NCBI GenBank assembly: GCA_024752435.1
Contig: CP103027.1
Span: forward strand, 1,633,501 to 1,697,500
Reading direction: 5' to 3'
Source: Allantophomopsis cytisporea
Taxonomy: Eukaryota; Ascomycota; Leotiomycetes; Phacidiales; Phacidiaceae
Length of the DNA stretch: 64,000 bases
Shown here: piece after piece, positions 36,715 through 48,867 of the stretch
How positions within the stretch are numbered: the first letter of the stretch is position 1
How the letters are laid out: every line of letters starts with the position of its first letter
Notes under the pieces: generated by a model
Told to the model about the DNA's origin: nothing
Seen by the model: only the letters and a program-made list of their open reading frames with translations
Database searches by the model: none
Program-made: the position numbers and the translations under genes

Positions 36715-37960
36715 TTTGATGATATCTTGAGAAGAAGCTGAAAGGTAGGAAGAGAATTTGGTGGATCAACAACAAAAGATGCGACTTTAAGCTTGATAAA
36801 CTTGAGAGCAAGAGTTGCAGTCCAGATGCGATGTTTAGTTGGAAACATGTAGAGCTAGATTTATAGATGTCTGCCCTGTGATGTGATTACCCCGCTACTA
36901 TACCATCCCACTATGTCAACAGAACGTAGACAGGCAGGTCTATGTTAAGAAACACCAACATCCGAATAGACGTTTCGGTTTGCTAGAACTCCGCCAATTA
37001 ACAGACAATCACGTCTTACGTATCTGCCCTGCCACTGAAATCAACCATACGCTGAGAGTTAATTGTCAAGGATCTAAGCCCTAGGCCATTTTGTGGACCG
37101 CATATTCACACACGCCCTAAAGGTTGCATTGTACAGCCTCATAGGTTTCTGTATTTTCCGGACAGCGTTCAGCGCTTATTTTATAGAGATCTCTCGGGCA
37201 GCTTCGAAGCCGTTTTCTGTGACAGTACTACTATACCCCTGCGAGATCACACACTAGCATACTCTGCACGGACTACACCAACATCTTCCAACACCATCAA
37301 CAGCGTGAGGTACGTAAGGTAGTTCTTGAAGATATTCACAACCAACATTTTCAGGAGAACAAATATCCACACCTGCCACTTCATTCTCCGAATAACTTTC
37401 GAGAGTGGGGGTTGCAGATAAGTCCAACTCGTGGGAGTCAATTATTCTTGCTGGGAATACTCCACGGTTCATACATGAGGTTGCTCAAACAGCATATAGT
37501 ACGTGACAGTAAAGGGAATGACTATTTAGCTGAGTACTCTTAATGATGAGAGTAGCAAGCGATGTATTTAGTGCTGTTCCTAACTAGCTATGCTGTTCAA
37601 ACTAATCTACGAAGGATTGTCTATGGCGGCCTGAAAACCTGACTTTATAATATTATGCACGCACGGACCTCTATTTATGAAAAGACAATTACTTTTGCAC
37701 GTCAATTCGACAAGATAATGTGATTAATCTTGCTTGGATTCGATTTGAATTGAATGCTTGGGCCAACACCATTGCTTTGATAAGATTTACAAGTGTGTGG
37801 GTCGTGGTACCAGGCATAACGAAGAAGGTAGCAAAAAGACTTAATTCAGGAATTCATAATATCAGTGGTATGATGTTAGATATAATAAATTTAGAATGGT
37901 GTTTCGGTTTCCATGTGCACTATATAATTAAAGATTGATACTGTAATCCTTCAGTTCCCC
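36715..37960. other. intergenic, no gene supported
   Basis: Holds the 5' flank of the dynamin-like gene. A minus-strand frame at 37254-37472 (ARIIDSHELDLSATPTLESY) reads like protein but is too short and isolated to call. Confidence 0.4.
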
Positions 37961-38358
37961 TTATATCCTTGTCAACAGTCTCTTAGTCAGCCATTTGTGG
38001 AAAGAATCCTCAGTCTGCTTCGCTATTGTCCCTACTGGCAGATACACTTCATCATCCTCAACATCGCCCTTCTCCGCTGTGGTATACCAGCACATGATAT
38101 ATGTATCCTCGTGGAACTTATAGATGCCGTATGATTGATGAAAAAGCGCTTTCTCTACCGGACTTAGTCTCCTGTGAATTCTTCTTGAAGATGAAGTAGG
38201 AGCAGACTAACAAGTAATGCATGAGCGACGTGAACGACATTGAAGTGATTTTTGTAGCTCTCATTGGTCAAACCCGCCGAGGATATCTTATCACCCCTAG
38301 TGATCAGGAAGACCTTGCTCGAGAGATCTGAAATATCTTTGACTGAATTGAAAGCCAT
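37961..38358 (-). pseudogene. unidentified degraded gene fragment B
   Basis: An ATG-started frame MAFNSVKDISDLSSKVFLIT continues for 64 residues to EEFTGD. It meets a stop and resumes in another frame as LSPVEKALFHQSYGIYKFHE, then IMCWYTTAEKGDVEDDEVYL and GTIAKQTEDSFHKWLT. The second frame is far too protein-like to be chance. I do not recognise the family. One frame shift separates the halves, so it is probably a dead or misassembled copy of a gene of at least 130 residues. Confidence 0.45.
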
Positions 38359-38630
38359 TGTGAAAAGAAACAAATGTGATGACAGCGTAGGGGAGTCTTT
38401 AGGAGATGCTTGGGGCCTGAAGGAGAGTGATGCTGCGTCCTTGGAGAAGTTATTCAGAGCAAAGGTTATTCAGTGTGTGCCTTATATATATACTGAACTG
38501 CAGTGAAGTAGTAACCATACGCTCCGAAAACTACTATTGATTCGTGCCGTCTAAAATGTTAGACAGGCCCATCAAATGGGAACTTGTGTCGTTAGGTAGG
38601 TACGTGGGTGACATTGATCAATTTTTGGGC

Positions 38631-38985
38631 TTAGTACAACGAACAACCATTCAATATCTTCCATTTAATATCTACATGACTAGTATTCGACTCACTCTGC
38701 TTACGATATATAATTCCTGCTTTGTCATGAAGTCTCCCAGTCTTCAAATGCAACACAATCGCAGCGTCACCAGCTGTGGAATCTCTCAACCGGGACAAGC
38801 TTCGAGCCGCCTTTTGGAACTTGGCCAAATAGTTGGAGGTCTTATGCTGCTTGAAAGTTTCAAGGGAGTTACCCAGAATAGTAAATTCTGTTCTCCGCAG
38901 TCAAAGGTTTTCTATTATGATAGCATTGCAGATGCAAAAGCAAGTGGCGAAACCTGCTCAGTTGATTAGGCTGCAGCTTGATAGA
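38631..38985 (-). pseudogene. unidentified degraded gene fragment A
   Basis: The minus strand reads FRHLLLHLQCYHNRKPLTAE. After a frame shift it reads TILGNSLETFKQHKTSNYL, then KFQKAARSLSRLRDSTAGDA and IVLHLKTGRLHDKAGIIYRK. Charged helical composition suggests a real protein segment. I cannot name it. It lies 5' of fragment B on the same strand and may or may not belong to the same gene. Confidence 0.4.
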
Positions 38986-41900
38986 GGCCAACATTCTGAA
39001 TATGTGAATACATCGATCTATATCAACTCGTTAATACCTAAACTCTCATTTTGTAGGAGGACACAATCTGCCTGATGATTTTGAAATAGAATAGATTGGT
39101 CAAATCACAACATCGTTACACAAAGGTCCGTGAGATCTACGTACGCTTCCAAGACAATACTCTACTTCATTAAGTAGACAATGGGGCTTGAAATAAGATT
39201 GAGTAGAAACTTTGTTATCTTACACTTTATTTGATTGACGACAATACTGCCAGTAAAGCTCGTTGTTAATTTTGATATTGAATATATTTCGAGGTATCGT
39301 TCCAAGGCACGGAACTTAGAGGTGTGTCTCAAAGGCGATGCTGATTTCCTCCTCGACGGTATAGAAAACAGAAGCTACACTAGCGGGAGAGATAATATCT
39401 AATAAGCATAACGTAGGCGATTTATCAAGAGCTCATACATTCTGTTTTTGAATGCCTTCCACTTTCACAAGAGCCTCAACATGCTTTTACTTTCTGCACT
39501 GATCGAGGTGTATCATCAAGATCAGGGCAAGAGCCCTAGGACAAAAGCTGAAATCCAAAAAGTCAACTCCCGTTTTCCTGTTTCAAAGTTTTTCGACTGT
39601 CTTGCCGCATTTTATTGTTCAAACACTTGATCATCTGCCAAAGAGACATGGAGTCCGAGAGACGCAGCTCTGAATTGTAGTATCGAAGAATGGAGTGTAA
39701 TAGCAGTTGGCGATACCAATCATCATTGATTAGAATAACAGCAGGAAGAGACTGAGTTATTGCTTGATGGGTCTTTCTATTAAGTTATTGGAATACCTTA
39801 GGTTGCAGAGCATTATACTTAATGAACCCTTACATTTTCAACGATGTAATCTTGACATACTTGAAATCTCGATGGCATACGCGATTACAAGGTAACATAT
39901 CCCTATACATGAAATTATCACAAAGTTAATATGACTAAAACTTAACTAGGGAAAACTCAAGTTCCTACATTCAAGTTTTGATATATATTATTTGAAAGCT
40001 CGGTGATTTCTTATGGATTTCTTGGTGGGAGGAAATCAAGGATTGGAGTAGTTTGACAGCTAGTTCCCGCGTCGGCTAATCTTTATCCCCGCTCCCGCTT
40101 TCGGCTTCCGATGATTCTCCGCCTTTTGCCATAATCTATTGCGGAACGTCGCTCTTCAGATATCCTTCCCCTGAGAAAATGCGGAGTACTGTTGCCTTTT
40201 TCCCGCCCCCTTCCAAATACAGGCTTGAACTAGCTTATCTCCCTCGTCTTGTGGAGTAATCCTCGCTGCGAGTATATATGGCAGTTCCCACGGGACGTTG
40301 CTAAGTGCATAAGAACATCTCATGTTTTAGATCACCGATGTGTACCGCTTGAGATGTTTTTTCTAAGCACATAGGACAACAGCTGCCCTCTTCAGTTGTA
40401 TGAGCTGCTGAATACAGTCACTCTGTATCCTTTGAAAGACTGCTCAAAAGGAATCGTGTCGTCAAAATCGAACCAACCGTTGCTATGTGTTCCTGTACAA
40501 TTGGGCAACATTTATTCTATTGGTATCGGGAAACGACGCTGATATTCCTCCTCGCCAACAAAGGGTCAGTCAGGGTACATTGAGTTACTTAGATTGTGGG
40601 AATCCTGAAATGGTTAGAGCCACAATTTTGACATAGGAGTGACATACGCCTTTATTCTGTTAAGCGTGATGATCTAAGGCCTTTCAAATTCTGTTCGCTG
40701 CCGAGTCATGGAGTATCGGCTCTCTTGTGCCTCGGAACATGAACTAGCTCGTTAGTATGAGGTGCTGCACCTTACTTAGACTTAAGTAGTGGTGAGGTCG
40801 GCCTGTTTCTCGGCTCACATTCATTAGCGCAGACCCCTAACTTTATAGAAGCTTTGCTGAAGAAATCCAGTGTAAAACTCATAGACAACTTGTAGGTTAG
40901 AGTTCTCCGCACTGTCTTACTTAGAATGGATACCTCCCATGAGTACGGCTGCAGAAGGCACTTAGCGTTAAGCTACTTTCCGAACCAACTTATTATGAGA
41001 TATAGCTGTAGCAATTAGTGTTAGGGAACGATACCAACATTCCTTTTCAAGCCCAAGAAGACGGGGCGAGACTTGTTTTGACGCGCGGGCCGGACGATAG
41101 GTGTGGAGAGGATGTCAAGTTGCGGAATAAGCCTGTGTCATATGCATGGTTTTAAAGCTTCCGAAGAAAATATTAGAGTTGATCATTGCTCGGTATCAGC
41201 TTTCGGGAGTCTAGTCGTAGGAAAGTTTGTGGGGTGGGATAGCAGAAGTGGTCTTGGCACTTCTAACATTTATCTGGCCCTGGCTGTACCGTACCTGGGA
41301 TAAGATATATATGAGTGTATGTTATTTCGTATAAATATGCGTATTTGAAGTATCAATATATGCATCCATATTTCTATTTAGGTGCTGAGATACATAGGCG
41401 AACTTGTGAGTATTCAGTGAATATGGTAGCCAATATTACAAGGATGAGAAGCTAGAAATTCCAGGGGCGGGGTAAGAGGTACCCGGTGTCATGAACTGGC
41501 AGAAATGTGATATCTAGACGAAGAGAAGAACACAATGATTCCGCACCATCTGCAGTCTAATCGCGCGCTACTTGCAAAGTTGTCGCGCCATACCAGCCAT
41601 GATCTTTCATCATGTTCCCCTGATCCGGACTATACTCCATATTAGCTTTTATGATTGAATTTCTCGCGGGAAAACATTTCCCTACGAACGAGACCATGGA
41701 TATCATATCATGGAGAGATTGCTCTTCCATTTTCCTGACATCTGCACTGAGTTCCGGTTAGGGAATCCAGGTACTCCACATCTCCACGCCATTAATGCAA
41801 CTTGTCACTCGTCACTCCTAGTCCTTTTTCCGAGACCAAACCTTATCGTCATCTGTAAACGCGACATGAAATAAAAAGAGAGCTCTCGCTGATTATTTGA

Positions 41901-42003
41901 AGTTCTGTCAAATACAAAATACACACTCTTTTCTCACACACACTTTTGTACACAACAAGCGTCTTGACCATTGACGTACATACCCACATAGCTCATACAA
42001 TCT
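38986..42003. other. 3 kb region without supported genes
   Basis: Only short frames (for example 39448-39630, 41103-41303), none with domain features. The last 400 bp before 42003 are the promoter and CA/CT-rich leader of the receptor-transporter fusion gene. Confidence 0.45.
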
Positions 42004-44971
42004 ATGCTCAACACTTGGCAGGCACCTGCATTAACAATAAATCAGGTCTTACGTCTACTGTTCCCAATGTCTACTGACGGTGTCTTGTCGACTGGAGATG
42101 TTCCAAATCGCGGTCCGGCTGTTTTGGCAGTGACGACAGCAACCCTTGTCTTCGCGAGTCTCTTCTTCTTTGCTAGAATTACCTGTCGTATGTTGATTGT
42201 CCGGAAAGTTGGGTGGGACGACTGGTTTATGATATTGGCTTGGGTAAGTAGCAAAGATGCCTGGCCACATTGCCCCTTTAGCTTCGTGAGATCGCCTCAG
42301 CTGACTATTAGTGTAACAGCTTCTTGCTTTCGGATTATCCTTCTCAGTTGCCTATAGTACTACTAAGGGACTAGGAAGAAAAGATGCCGGTATTAAAGAT
42401 GAATGGAAGCCAGCACTCAGGCAATCCGAATATGCCTTCACTGTACTTTACAATCCTGCTTTAATGGCCGTCAAGATGTCCGTACTCATCTTCTATCTCC
42501 GATTATCGCGGAATACCATCAATCTATTGCGCCTAGCCTCTTTGATAACTCTTAGCGTTGTTATCACAGCCGGAGTTGTCCTTACGTTCCTGAACATTTT
42601 TCAATGCCATCCTATCACAGCGGCCTACCATATTAGGCCGGGCGGAGCACAGTGCATAGGAATAGTTACGTTATATCTTGCATCGGCACCTGTCACTATT
42701 ATTACTGATATAGTTATATTGGTTCTACCTATACCGGTCCTTACATCTATGAAATTACCGTCGAAACAAAAGACAATTCTTGTTTTTAATTTCTCCCTAG
42801 GAATCTTCGTCATTGCAGTGGATGTTGTTCGGATCTACTACTTGCAAAAAGCCGCGTTAGATCAGGTTACGGGTGTGATCGATGGCTCAGGGAACGCCAG
42901 CTCCCATGCCAACTATACCTATAACTCCTCGTTCTCCTTCATGTGGTCTTGCGTCGAAGTAAACACATGCATTATCTGTGCATGTATCCCTACGCTCAAG
43001 CCACTGATCAACTACCTCATCCCAAGCTTGATTGATCGTCTCCCTAGGAGCAGTGGCAATGGCCCATATACTTTTAGTAATGGCAACGCAGCGACCAAGG
43101 CGAGACTAAAGGCGACTTCAGTACAGATGAAACCAACTCTCTCAAGACAACAGGTAGCTCCACTACCTTTAAAAGAGAGTCGGGACCCTAAGATTGAGAT
43201 GGTTACGCTGGATTTCTTGGAATCTCCGGACACACGCCTCACTACGGTCACAGAGCTTACAGCGGAGTATACTACAAGACTTAAAGCAATCCCATGTGCC
43301 AGTTTGAGTAGTTCAAGTCTCAGGCATGTCCGAACTGCAACTGCGAATTCCTTGCATTTCGGATCTCCCAGTGTGAGATCACCACGGAACATGATGGATA
43401 TCAAAGACTCGGAGTCGGTCAAATATTGCATACTAGTCACCATTCTTTTTCTAATGTGGGGATTCTCCTACGGCTTACTTAACACTCTGAACAATGAGAT
43501 TGGTAAACTATATCACAACACGGATCAGGAAACCTTGGGCCTTCAGGCTGCATATTTTGGAGCCTATGGTATCGGACCATTGACTATTGGGCAATGGGTG
43601 CTTCGAAATGGTGGATTTAAAGCAACATTCATCTCCGGCCTCTGTATCTATGGGATTGGCACTCTCGCTTTCTGGCCGAGTGCAGTCCTTACTTCATTCC
43701 CTGGATTCGTAGTATCAAATTTTATAACTGGCCTGGGCCTTTCGATTCTGGAGACAGCTGCAAACCCCTTCATTGCTCTTTGTGGCGCAGTCAAGTATTC
43801 TGAATATCGACTCTTGATGGCCCAAGGAGTCCAAGCACTTGGTAGCGTTTTTAGTCCTTTAATCGCTCAAAAATCGCTTTTCCAATCTGTCCAGACCAAC
43901 CCAAATCTTATCGACGTACAATGGACATACTTAGGTATTGCTTTCATCTCAGTTGCGTTAGCAATCTTGTTCTACTATTTGTCACTCCCAGAAGCCCTAG
44001 ATAAGGAACTTCAAGAACAGGCTGAAAAGAAAATACCCCGGTCATTCTCTAGGAATCCTACTAAACAAACGAAACACTTCGGTATCCTCCCAATTATATG
44101 GACTACTCTCACTATTGGCGTCTTAGCACAGTGGCTCTACGTCGCTGCTCAAGAGTCTGTGAGTGTGTGGTTTAGCGTACTCCTCGACTACTTTGTGTCA
44201 TCCCCCACGGCTGGAGTACCTGCTTTCTCCACCGACAACTATCTCTTAATTGGACACTCCATGTTTGCCGCTGGCCGGTTCTTTTTTGCATTTCTGTCTC
44301 TATACGTCACTCCCCGAGTACTCCTCTTGACTTCTTTCGGTTGCTCACTTCTATTTGCTACCCTTACCTTTGTCGTATCTAGAGACAACTCTAATGTCAT
44401 CGCGAGTTCTATACTCTGCCTCTTCTTCTTCGAAGGACCCATTTGGCCGACGATCTATGCCGTTACCCTGCGAAATCTTGGAAAACATACAAAATTGGGT
44501 GCTGCTTTCCTTACCTTTGGGGCCAGTGGAGGCTCCGTATTTCCATTTGTCATGTACGCGGTTCAAGGAGGTCACGAACAGCGAATTCAATACTCTTTCT
44601 GCGTAGTTGTTGCACTTTTCTGCGTTGCCATTCTCTATCCCCTATATCTCAACGTTTTTTCTTCTGTTCGTGAGCTTTACGATCCTGAAAAAGAACCTCA
44701 GAAGAGCAGCTCGGACCATAACATGGCAATCAATATTACAACACGATCGCCTCGGAATAGCAGAGGCAGTTCTTCTCCTGGCCCCCTCCGAAGAGTTAGT
44801 CATGGTGTTGTTATTCTGTTTGAGAAGATGAAAGACAGCGGTGGTAGAAGGGGCTCCTATGACGACAGCATAGAAGCTTGTGTTGAACACAGAGAGCATA
44901 GGGTGGGCAGCGCAAATACTAGCATTCACGGTAGCGAAAGTCCTAGTGTAAACCCTAGTATTAATAACTAG
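42004..44971 (+). CDS. PTH11/SAT4-type seven-helix receptor domain fused to FucP-type MFS transporter
   Basis: Exons 42004..42243 and 42320..44971 (76-bp intron, phase 0) give 963 residues; a second Met at 42067 gives 942. Residues ~35-320 are the fungal rhodopsin-like SAT4/PTH11 integral membrane domain: RITCRMLIVRKVGWDDWFMI; FQCHPITAAY with partner Cys in QCIG; DIVILVLPIPVLTSMKLPSK; and CVEVNTCIICACIPTLKPL before a cytosolic tail. Residues ~320-437 form a polar linker. From about residue 438 (MMDIKDSESVKY) a complete FucP-like MFS follows: ILFLMWGFSYGLLNTLNNEI, GLQAAYFGAYGIGPL, GLGLSILETAANPFIALCG, then six more helices to about residue 890 and a Ser-rich tail. The MFS half has no stop, frameshift or splice requirement. 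A separate start at 43391 could in principle make the transporter alone. Confidence 0.88.
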
Positions 44972-45762
44972 AATTCGAACTTGATATGATACAACGGTGA
45001 CTTAGATATCGAAGCTACTTTCATACAAAGAATTCCAAGAATTTTGAGGACAACTAGGAGCCAAGAGGCTATGATTATATACTGCAGGCGGTGAAAAGAG
45101 CTACATAGATCTCCAGTAAGCGAGACGTCAGAAAACTGCATAGTATGTGTGGAGATTAGACTAACAAGTGAGGTATGCTAAAGCTTAAATTAATTCTAAT
45201 GTGGCCTATTGGTGGCGCAGTTGAGCAAGGGCGACGGTAGTGCGGGGCCTTGATTTTCGAGAGACGAATCATTAATCGCTGGGACTCCGAGCGCATGATT
45301 AGCAACCTAGCTTTGAGTAATCCTCGGGTCTTCGATTCCTCCGCGCTCCAGGGTTCGGAAGTGTTCCGAGCCATGTTGAGGCAGCAGCCTTTTGAAGTAG
45401 ATCAATTTAAAAGAGATCTTGTATTGCAAAATGAATCTGTTGTACACGAGTTTGCTGTACGGAGTCGACACACATTCATTTATCTGTTCATCTTTCACCA
45501 ACTAATAGTTCCTTTCTTTTGCATGTTCAGTTGATGTGCCTATTTGTGGAGTTTTTGGAATAGGGACGGTGAACAAGAAAAGTAAAGATTGCGAAATCCG
45601 AAACGAACTACAGCGTCATACCTTTCTCGATTCTTATGTTAAGAAAGTCCCCATCCTATAGCTTGTTCAGTTTTGCCCTCAGCCACTACTTGCCAGCGCG
45701 CATTACTCTACCTACAAAATTCATCAAAGCAAGCAACAACTCTCTGTATATCATAGATACAT
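44972..45762. other. intergenic, no gene supported
   Basis: No coding signal. At 45210-45225 a tggcgcagttg box resembles a Pol III A-box and gtcttcgattcc at ~45328 resembles a B-box, but the spacing (about 115 bp) and lack of a cloverleaf argue against a tRNA. Confidence 0.4.
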
Positions 45763-45825
45763 CGAGGCCCACAAGGCAGAAGGTAGCCATTGCATGCGAC
45801 GTATGCCGAACCCGAAAGCTATTCG
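45763..45825 (+). pseudogene. Zn2Cys6 transcription factor N-terminal remnant
   Basis: RPTRQKVAIACDVCRTRK matches the first half of a fungal Zn2Cys6 DNA-binding motif (basic lead-in, CxxC, R-RK). The second Cys triplet is missing: the frame runs into LFDTLHLFTND and stops at 45860. No intron donor immediately after the match would restore it. Very short, so the call rests on one motif. Confidence 0.35.
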
Positions 45826-45891
45826 ATACTCTCCATCTCTTTACCAACGATACCTTCTGATGTCGGAGTATAGGCCAAGTGTAATGGCTTT

Positions 45892-46515
45892 TTAACCAGG
45901 TAGGACTCTAAATGATACCCGATATTGTTTACCCGCAACAGTTGCCAGAGAAAATAGAGCACCCTGCGTGAGAGCTGGTGCTGCGCAAGCACCTATGTCA
46001 CCCTGTGAGCCTGTACAAAATGTCCAGGCACTGCTTGTATTGTTCTGTTCTAGCAAGTATGGGATTGTTGCATGATAGGCTAGTATAAAGTTAGTCTTTT
46101 GCTCAACTCTAACTTCCATGCTTGTGGATCTTACAGAAGTTCGATTCGAAGTTGACGTTTATGAACTTTCGCAATTTGCTTGTGCCGAGATCTGTAAGTG
46201 AAGTCTCCCGGTAGGCGCCACCAGCTAACAAGCTCATTTAGCAGAATCCTAAGTAAGTTCGTTGAATACTTAACAGCAGAGTAGAAATGCTGGAATGTTG
46301 GCAAGTTTCCAGATATAACCTGATGAACAACGTGTTGCACTCCCTGATCCGATACTATGTCGGCCTCCACGGTAATGATCCCCTGCTACGTGCCTGTATG
46401 TTGAAACAATATGTTGGCAGAATCTTAATCTCGTACAACGGCAAGGGCTTGCCTTCCGGAACTCAGGATAACCTGCGTAGCGGCTACCCCGATATTGCCA
46501 GTCGCTCCAATACGT
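45892..46515 (-). pseudogene. short-chain dehydrogenase/reductase (Rossmann) gene remnant
   Basis: The minus strand reads RIGATGNIGVAATQVILSSG (NAD(P)-binding GxxGxxG-like loop). It goes on through ALAVVRD-TAA-DSANILFQHTGT-TAG-QGIITVEADI and VISGNLPTFQHFYSAV. A further frame (45892-46119) has FILAYHATIPYLLEQ and WTFCTGSQGDIGACAAPAL, the region I associate with the later core of fungal SDRs. Stops are TAA and TAG next to Gln-type positions. A frameshift lies near 46120-46260. Confidence 0.6.
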
Positions 46516-47721
46516 AGGTCCGTCTCCAGGATCTGAGTATAATACTAAAGCGATCTTTGACTATTTCTACGGCTGTTGTTGACTTATACTTCAAGTCCTC
46601 TTTTTGTTCATACATTTATAGATTGAAGAAAGTCGCTACGACCACGGGATTGAAAATGCGGGACGCGGACGAGTATAAGGAGTTCGGATAATAACTTGAT
46701 CACAAACACTAGGAAGCTCGAAAGCTTGGAAGCCTGCGAAGTATAGACGCGATAACTTCCCAGAAAGTTGGAGGATCTCCTACTGGTGCTGTCATTCCAC
46801 CAGCGGGCACGAATTTTCTCAGCAATTTTCAGCACTTGAGCTTTAATGGTTCTATGTCTTTTATAAGCACAATAACTCAACGTCCTACACAAGTGTGTCC
46901 ACTTCTGTCGGACATTGACTAAGATCTGATGAGTTTACAATAAAATAGAATCAGTCGCCACTTCAACACAACAAATTTGTGGAGGGTCATATTGAAAACG
47001 CCCTATCCCACCTTGAAACGCGCGATGGTTTGTGAACTTATCAGCAGGAATCGCAATCACTGCCATAGTCTACTTCGATGTCGGTAGAGGAACTTCAATC
47101 TTACAGATTAAAGTGAGTACTCGTTGTACACGTTGCTGTATAAACCTACATAGCCCGTTGAAAGGGAAAAAGGGAAAATATAACTTTCGGCCTCCGCAAA
47201 ATCGATTCAGGCAGCAGCATCATTTGTGAATTTTGTATACAGTAATTTCCTTCTGCCTTTAGGCTTTCATTCTCCCAATATCCAATCACTTTGCGAAAGA
47301 GAGTGGTCAATTATTCGTCCGAAGGCTGTAGACATTTCGAGAAGTTGTATATGTCGGCACTCTACTAGTACTTCTATTAACCCTGAAGCTTATCAATCCG
47401 ATCTTTAAACCTCGGATCGCATCCGAGCTCTATGACCAGTTCGGCTGGATACTTTTCCTACTTATCAGATTGCCAGAGACCGAAGGAGTAAAAAGGGCGA
47501 TTAGGAAGGTCCTCCGAAAGCTTGTTCATCCATTCGCCGTATAGAGATGTACCATTGTCACTTGTTAAAATTACTATAGGAATGTACAATTGGTATGTAC
47601 AAGAAGCAACGTAGTCAGATTGAGAAAGAGTTAATTGTTCAAGAATTTTACTTCAATTTTACACTCGTCTGTATACTATTACTCTCTTCCTGTTTAGAAA
47701 AATATGCCTTACTAAATCACA
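46516..47721. other. degenerate region with an unidentified minus-strand fragment
   Basis: At about 47390-47640 the minus strand reads YVASCTYQLYIPIVILTSDN, then GTSLYGEWMNKLSEDLP, RPFYSFGLWQSDK, TAG, and YPAELVIELGCDPRFKD. It looks like conserved protein with a TAG, but I do not recognise it. Elsewhere I see no gene. Confidence 0.35.
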
Positions 47722-48135
47722 ACTCACAGCACCGCTGGCAAGGCCATATTTTCCAAGAAGCTCACGACTGAGAGCCATGAGATACCAATACCAATTGGTG
47801 CCATCAAAACTATCTGGTCAATCCATGGCTTTTCGTTGAATTTATCGGCGGAGGCCGACATCAATCAATACGAGTCCGACCGCATCAGCCAATTCTTCGC
47901 AGGAGGACGACGTATCTGTCCTGAGAATGATACAGCTACTTGCATTATCAGTATGCAACCTAGGGCCTAGACTGAAAGCATACACCACCGTACAATAACA
48001 CTCGATGTCATTATCATCTTGCAGGGCGAAGTCGAGATCCATCTCGACTCGGGCGAAAAGCAAACTTGAAAGCTGGTGATTCCATTGTACAGAGAGGGAC
48101 TATGCACAATTGGGTTAATGTCACCCTGAAATGAT
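47722..48135 (+). pseudogene. cupin-domain protein remnant
   Basis: One frame reads HSTAGKAIFSKKLTTESHEI, IPIGAIKTIWSIHGFSLNL, then after a TAG HHRTITLDVIIILQGEVEI and LDSGEKQT. A frame shift then leads to AGDSIVQRGTMHNWVNV. This is the pattern of the fungal single-domain cupin family (R-T-LD, GEVE-LDSGE, GD-VQR-TMH-W-N). The first His-containing motif is altered and the frame is broken, so the copy is dead. Confidence 0.65.
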
Positions 48136-48867
48136 GGATGGGCAAGTTGGGTGGTGTTCATCCAGGCTATTGCAGAACCGTCAAAATTCGATGATAATGC
48201 TATTTCAAATGAGTGGATTCATTAGATTAAGGGCATTCAAAACGACAACTCAACAACAATGAAAAAAGTAATTGAAGCATGGCTTTATTGTTCCCGCAAG
48301 GCAGATCAGCAATATCCGATTATTTTAGGTCGTCGAAAATGTCGGGCACTTTACCACAGTTGTATCAGATGCTACTAAGTTACGATACATAATTCGTACC
48401 AGTTTTAATTCCAAGAGGGGGTCTTTGAGGTGCGTTGTCATGTGAGCAACCATCTAGAAAGAAGACAGGATACTGTATCTACTACGTTTACCACGCTAGC
48501 AAATGCCTGCTGCCTAAGTTTATCGATTTGGCTAGCAGCTGTAGAATCAGGAGTATTGTTGGAGCTTTAGTACAGGAGAATGCTCACGAGTCAAGACTAT
48601 AGTCACAATTTTGTCCATATATCGTGTCTAGCTGCATTTTACAGTTGCATATATAGTTGGTTTACGTTAAAGTTGGAACTCTTACAAGTTGAGCACTATG
48701 ATTGCTGTATAGCTTCACTGCGGTGTCAGCAAAGAAGAACCTCTGGCCTTTGATAAAGTAGATTCCAAATGATATCAAACGCGATGTGCCATGAGTAGCT
48801 TGTCACCGTGAATATCTTCGGCTTTGGACAAGCTAGTGGTCAAAACCCTCGATAGCCATTCACCGGA
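48136..48867. other. intergenic, no gene seen
   Basis: AT-rich and featureless apart from the flanks of the cupin and dienelactone hydrolase remnants. Confidence 0.45.

Noticed and set aside
38264..38969. Plus-strand open frames of 80 and 141 residues
   Set aside because: The opposite strand carries the more protein-like fragments A and B; these look like shadows.
44239..44929. Several open frames antisense or off-frame to the 3' half of the fusion gene
   Set aside because: All lie within the strongly supported MFS coding exon and lack their own features.
45205..45345. Possible tRNA or SINE: A-box-like tggcgcagttg and B-box-like gtcttcgattcc
   Set aside because: Boxes are ~115 bp apart and no cloverleaf with a 7-bp acceptor stem could be drawn. 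Kept only as a weak note.
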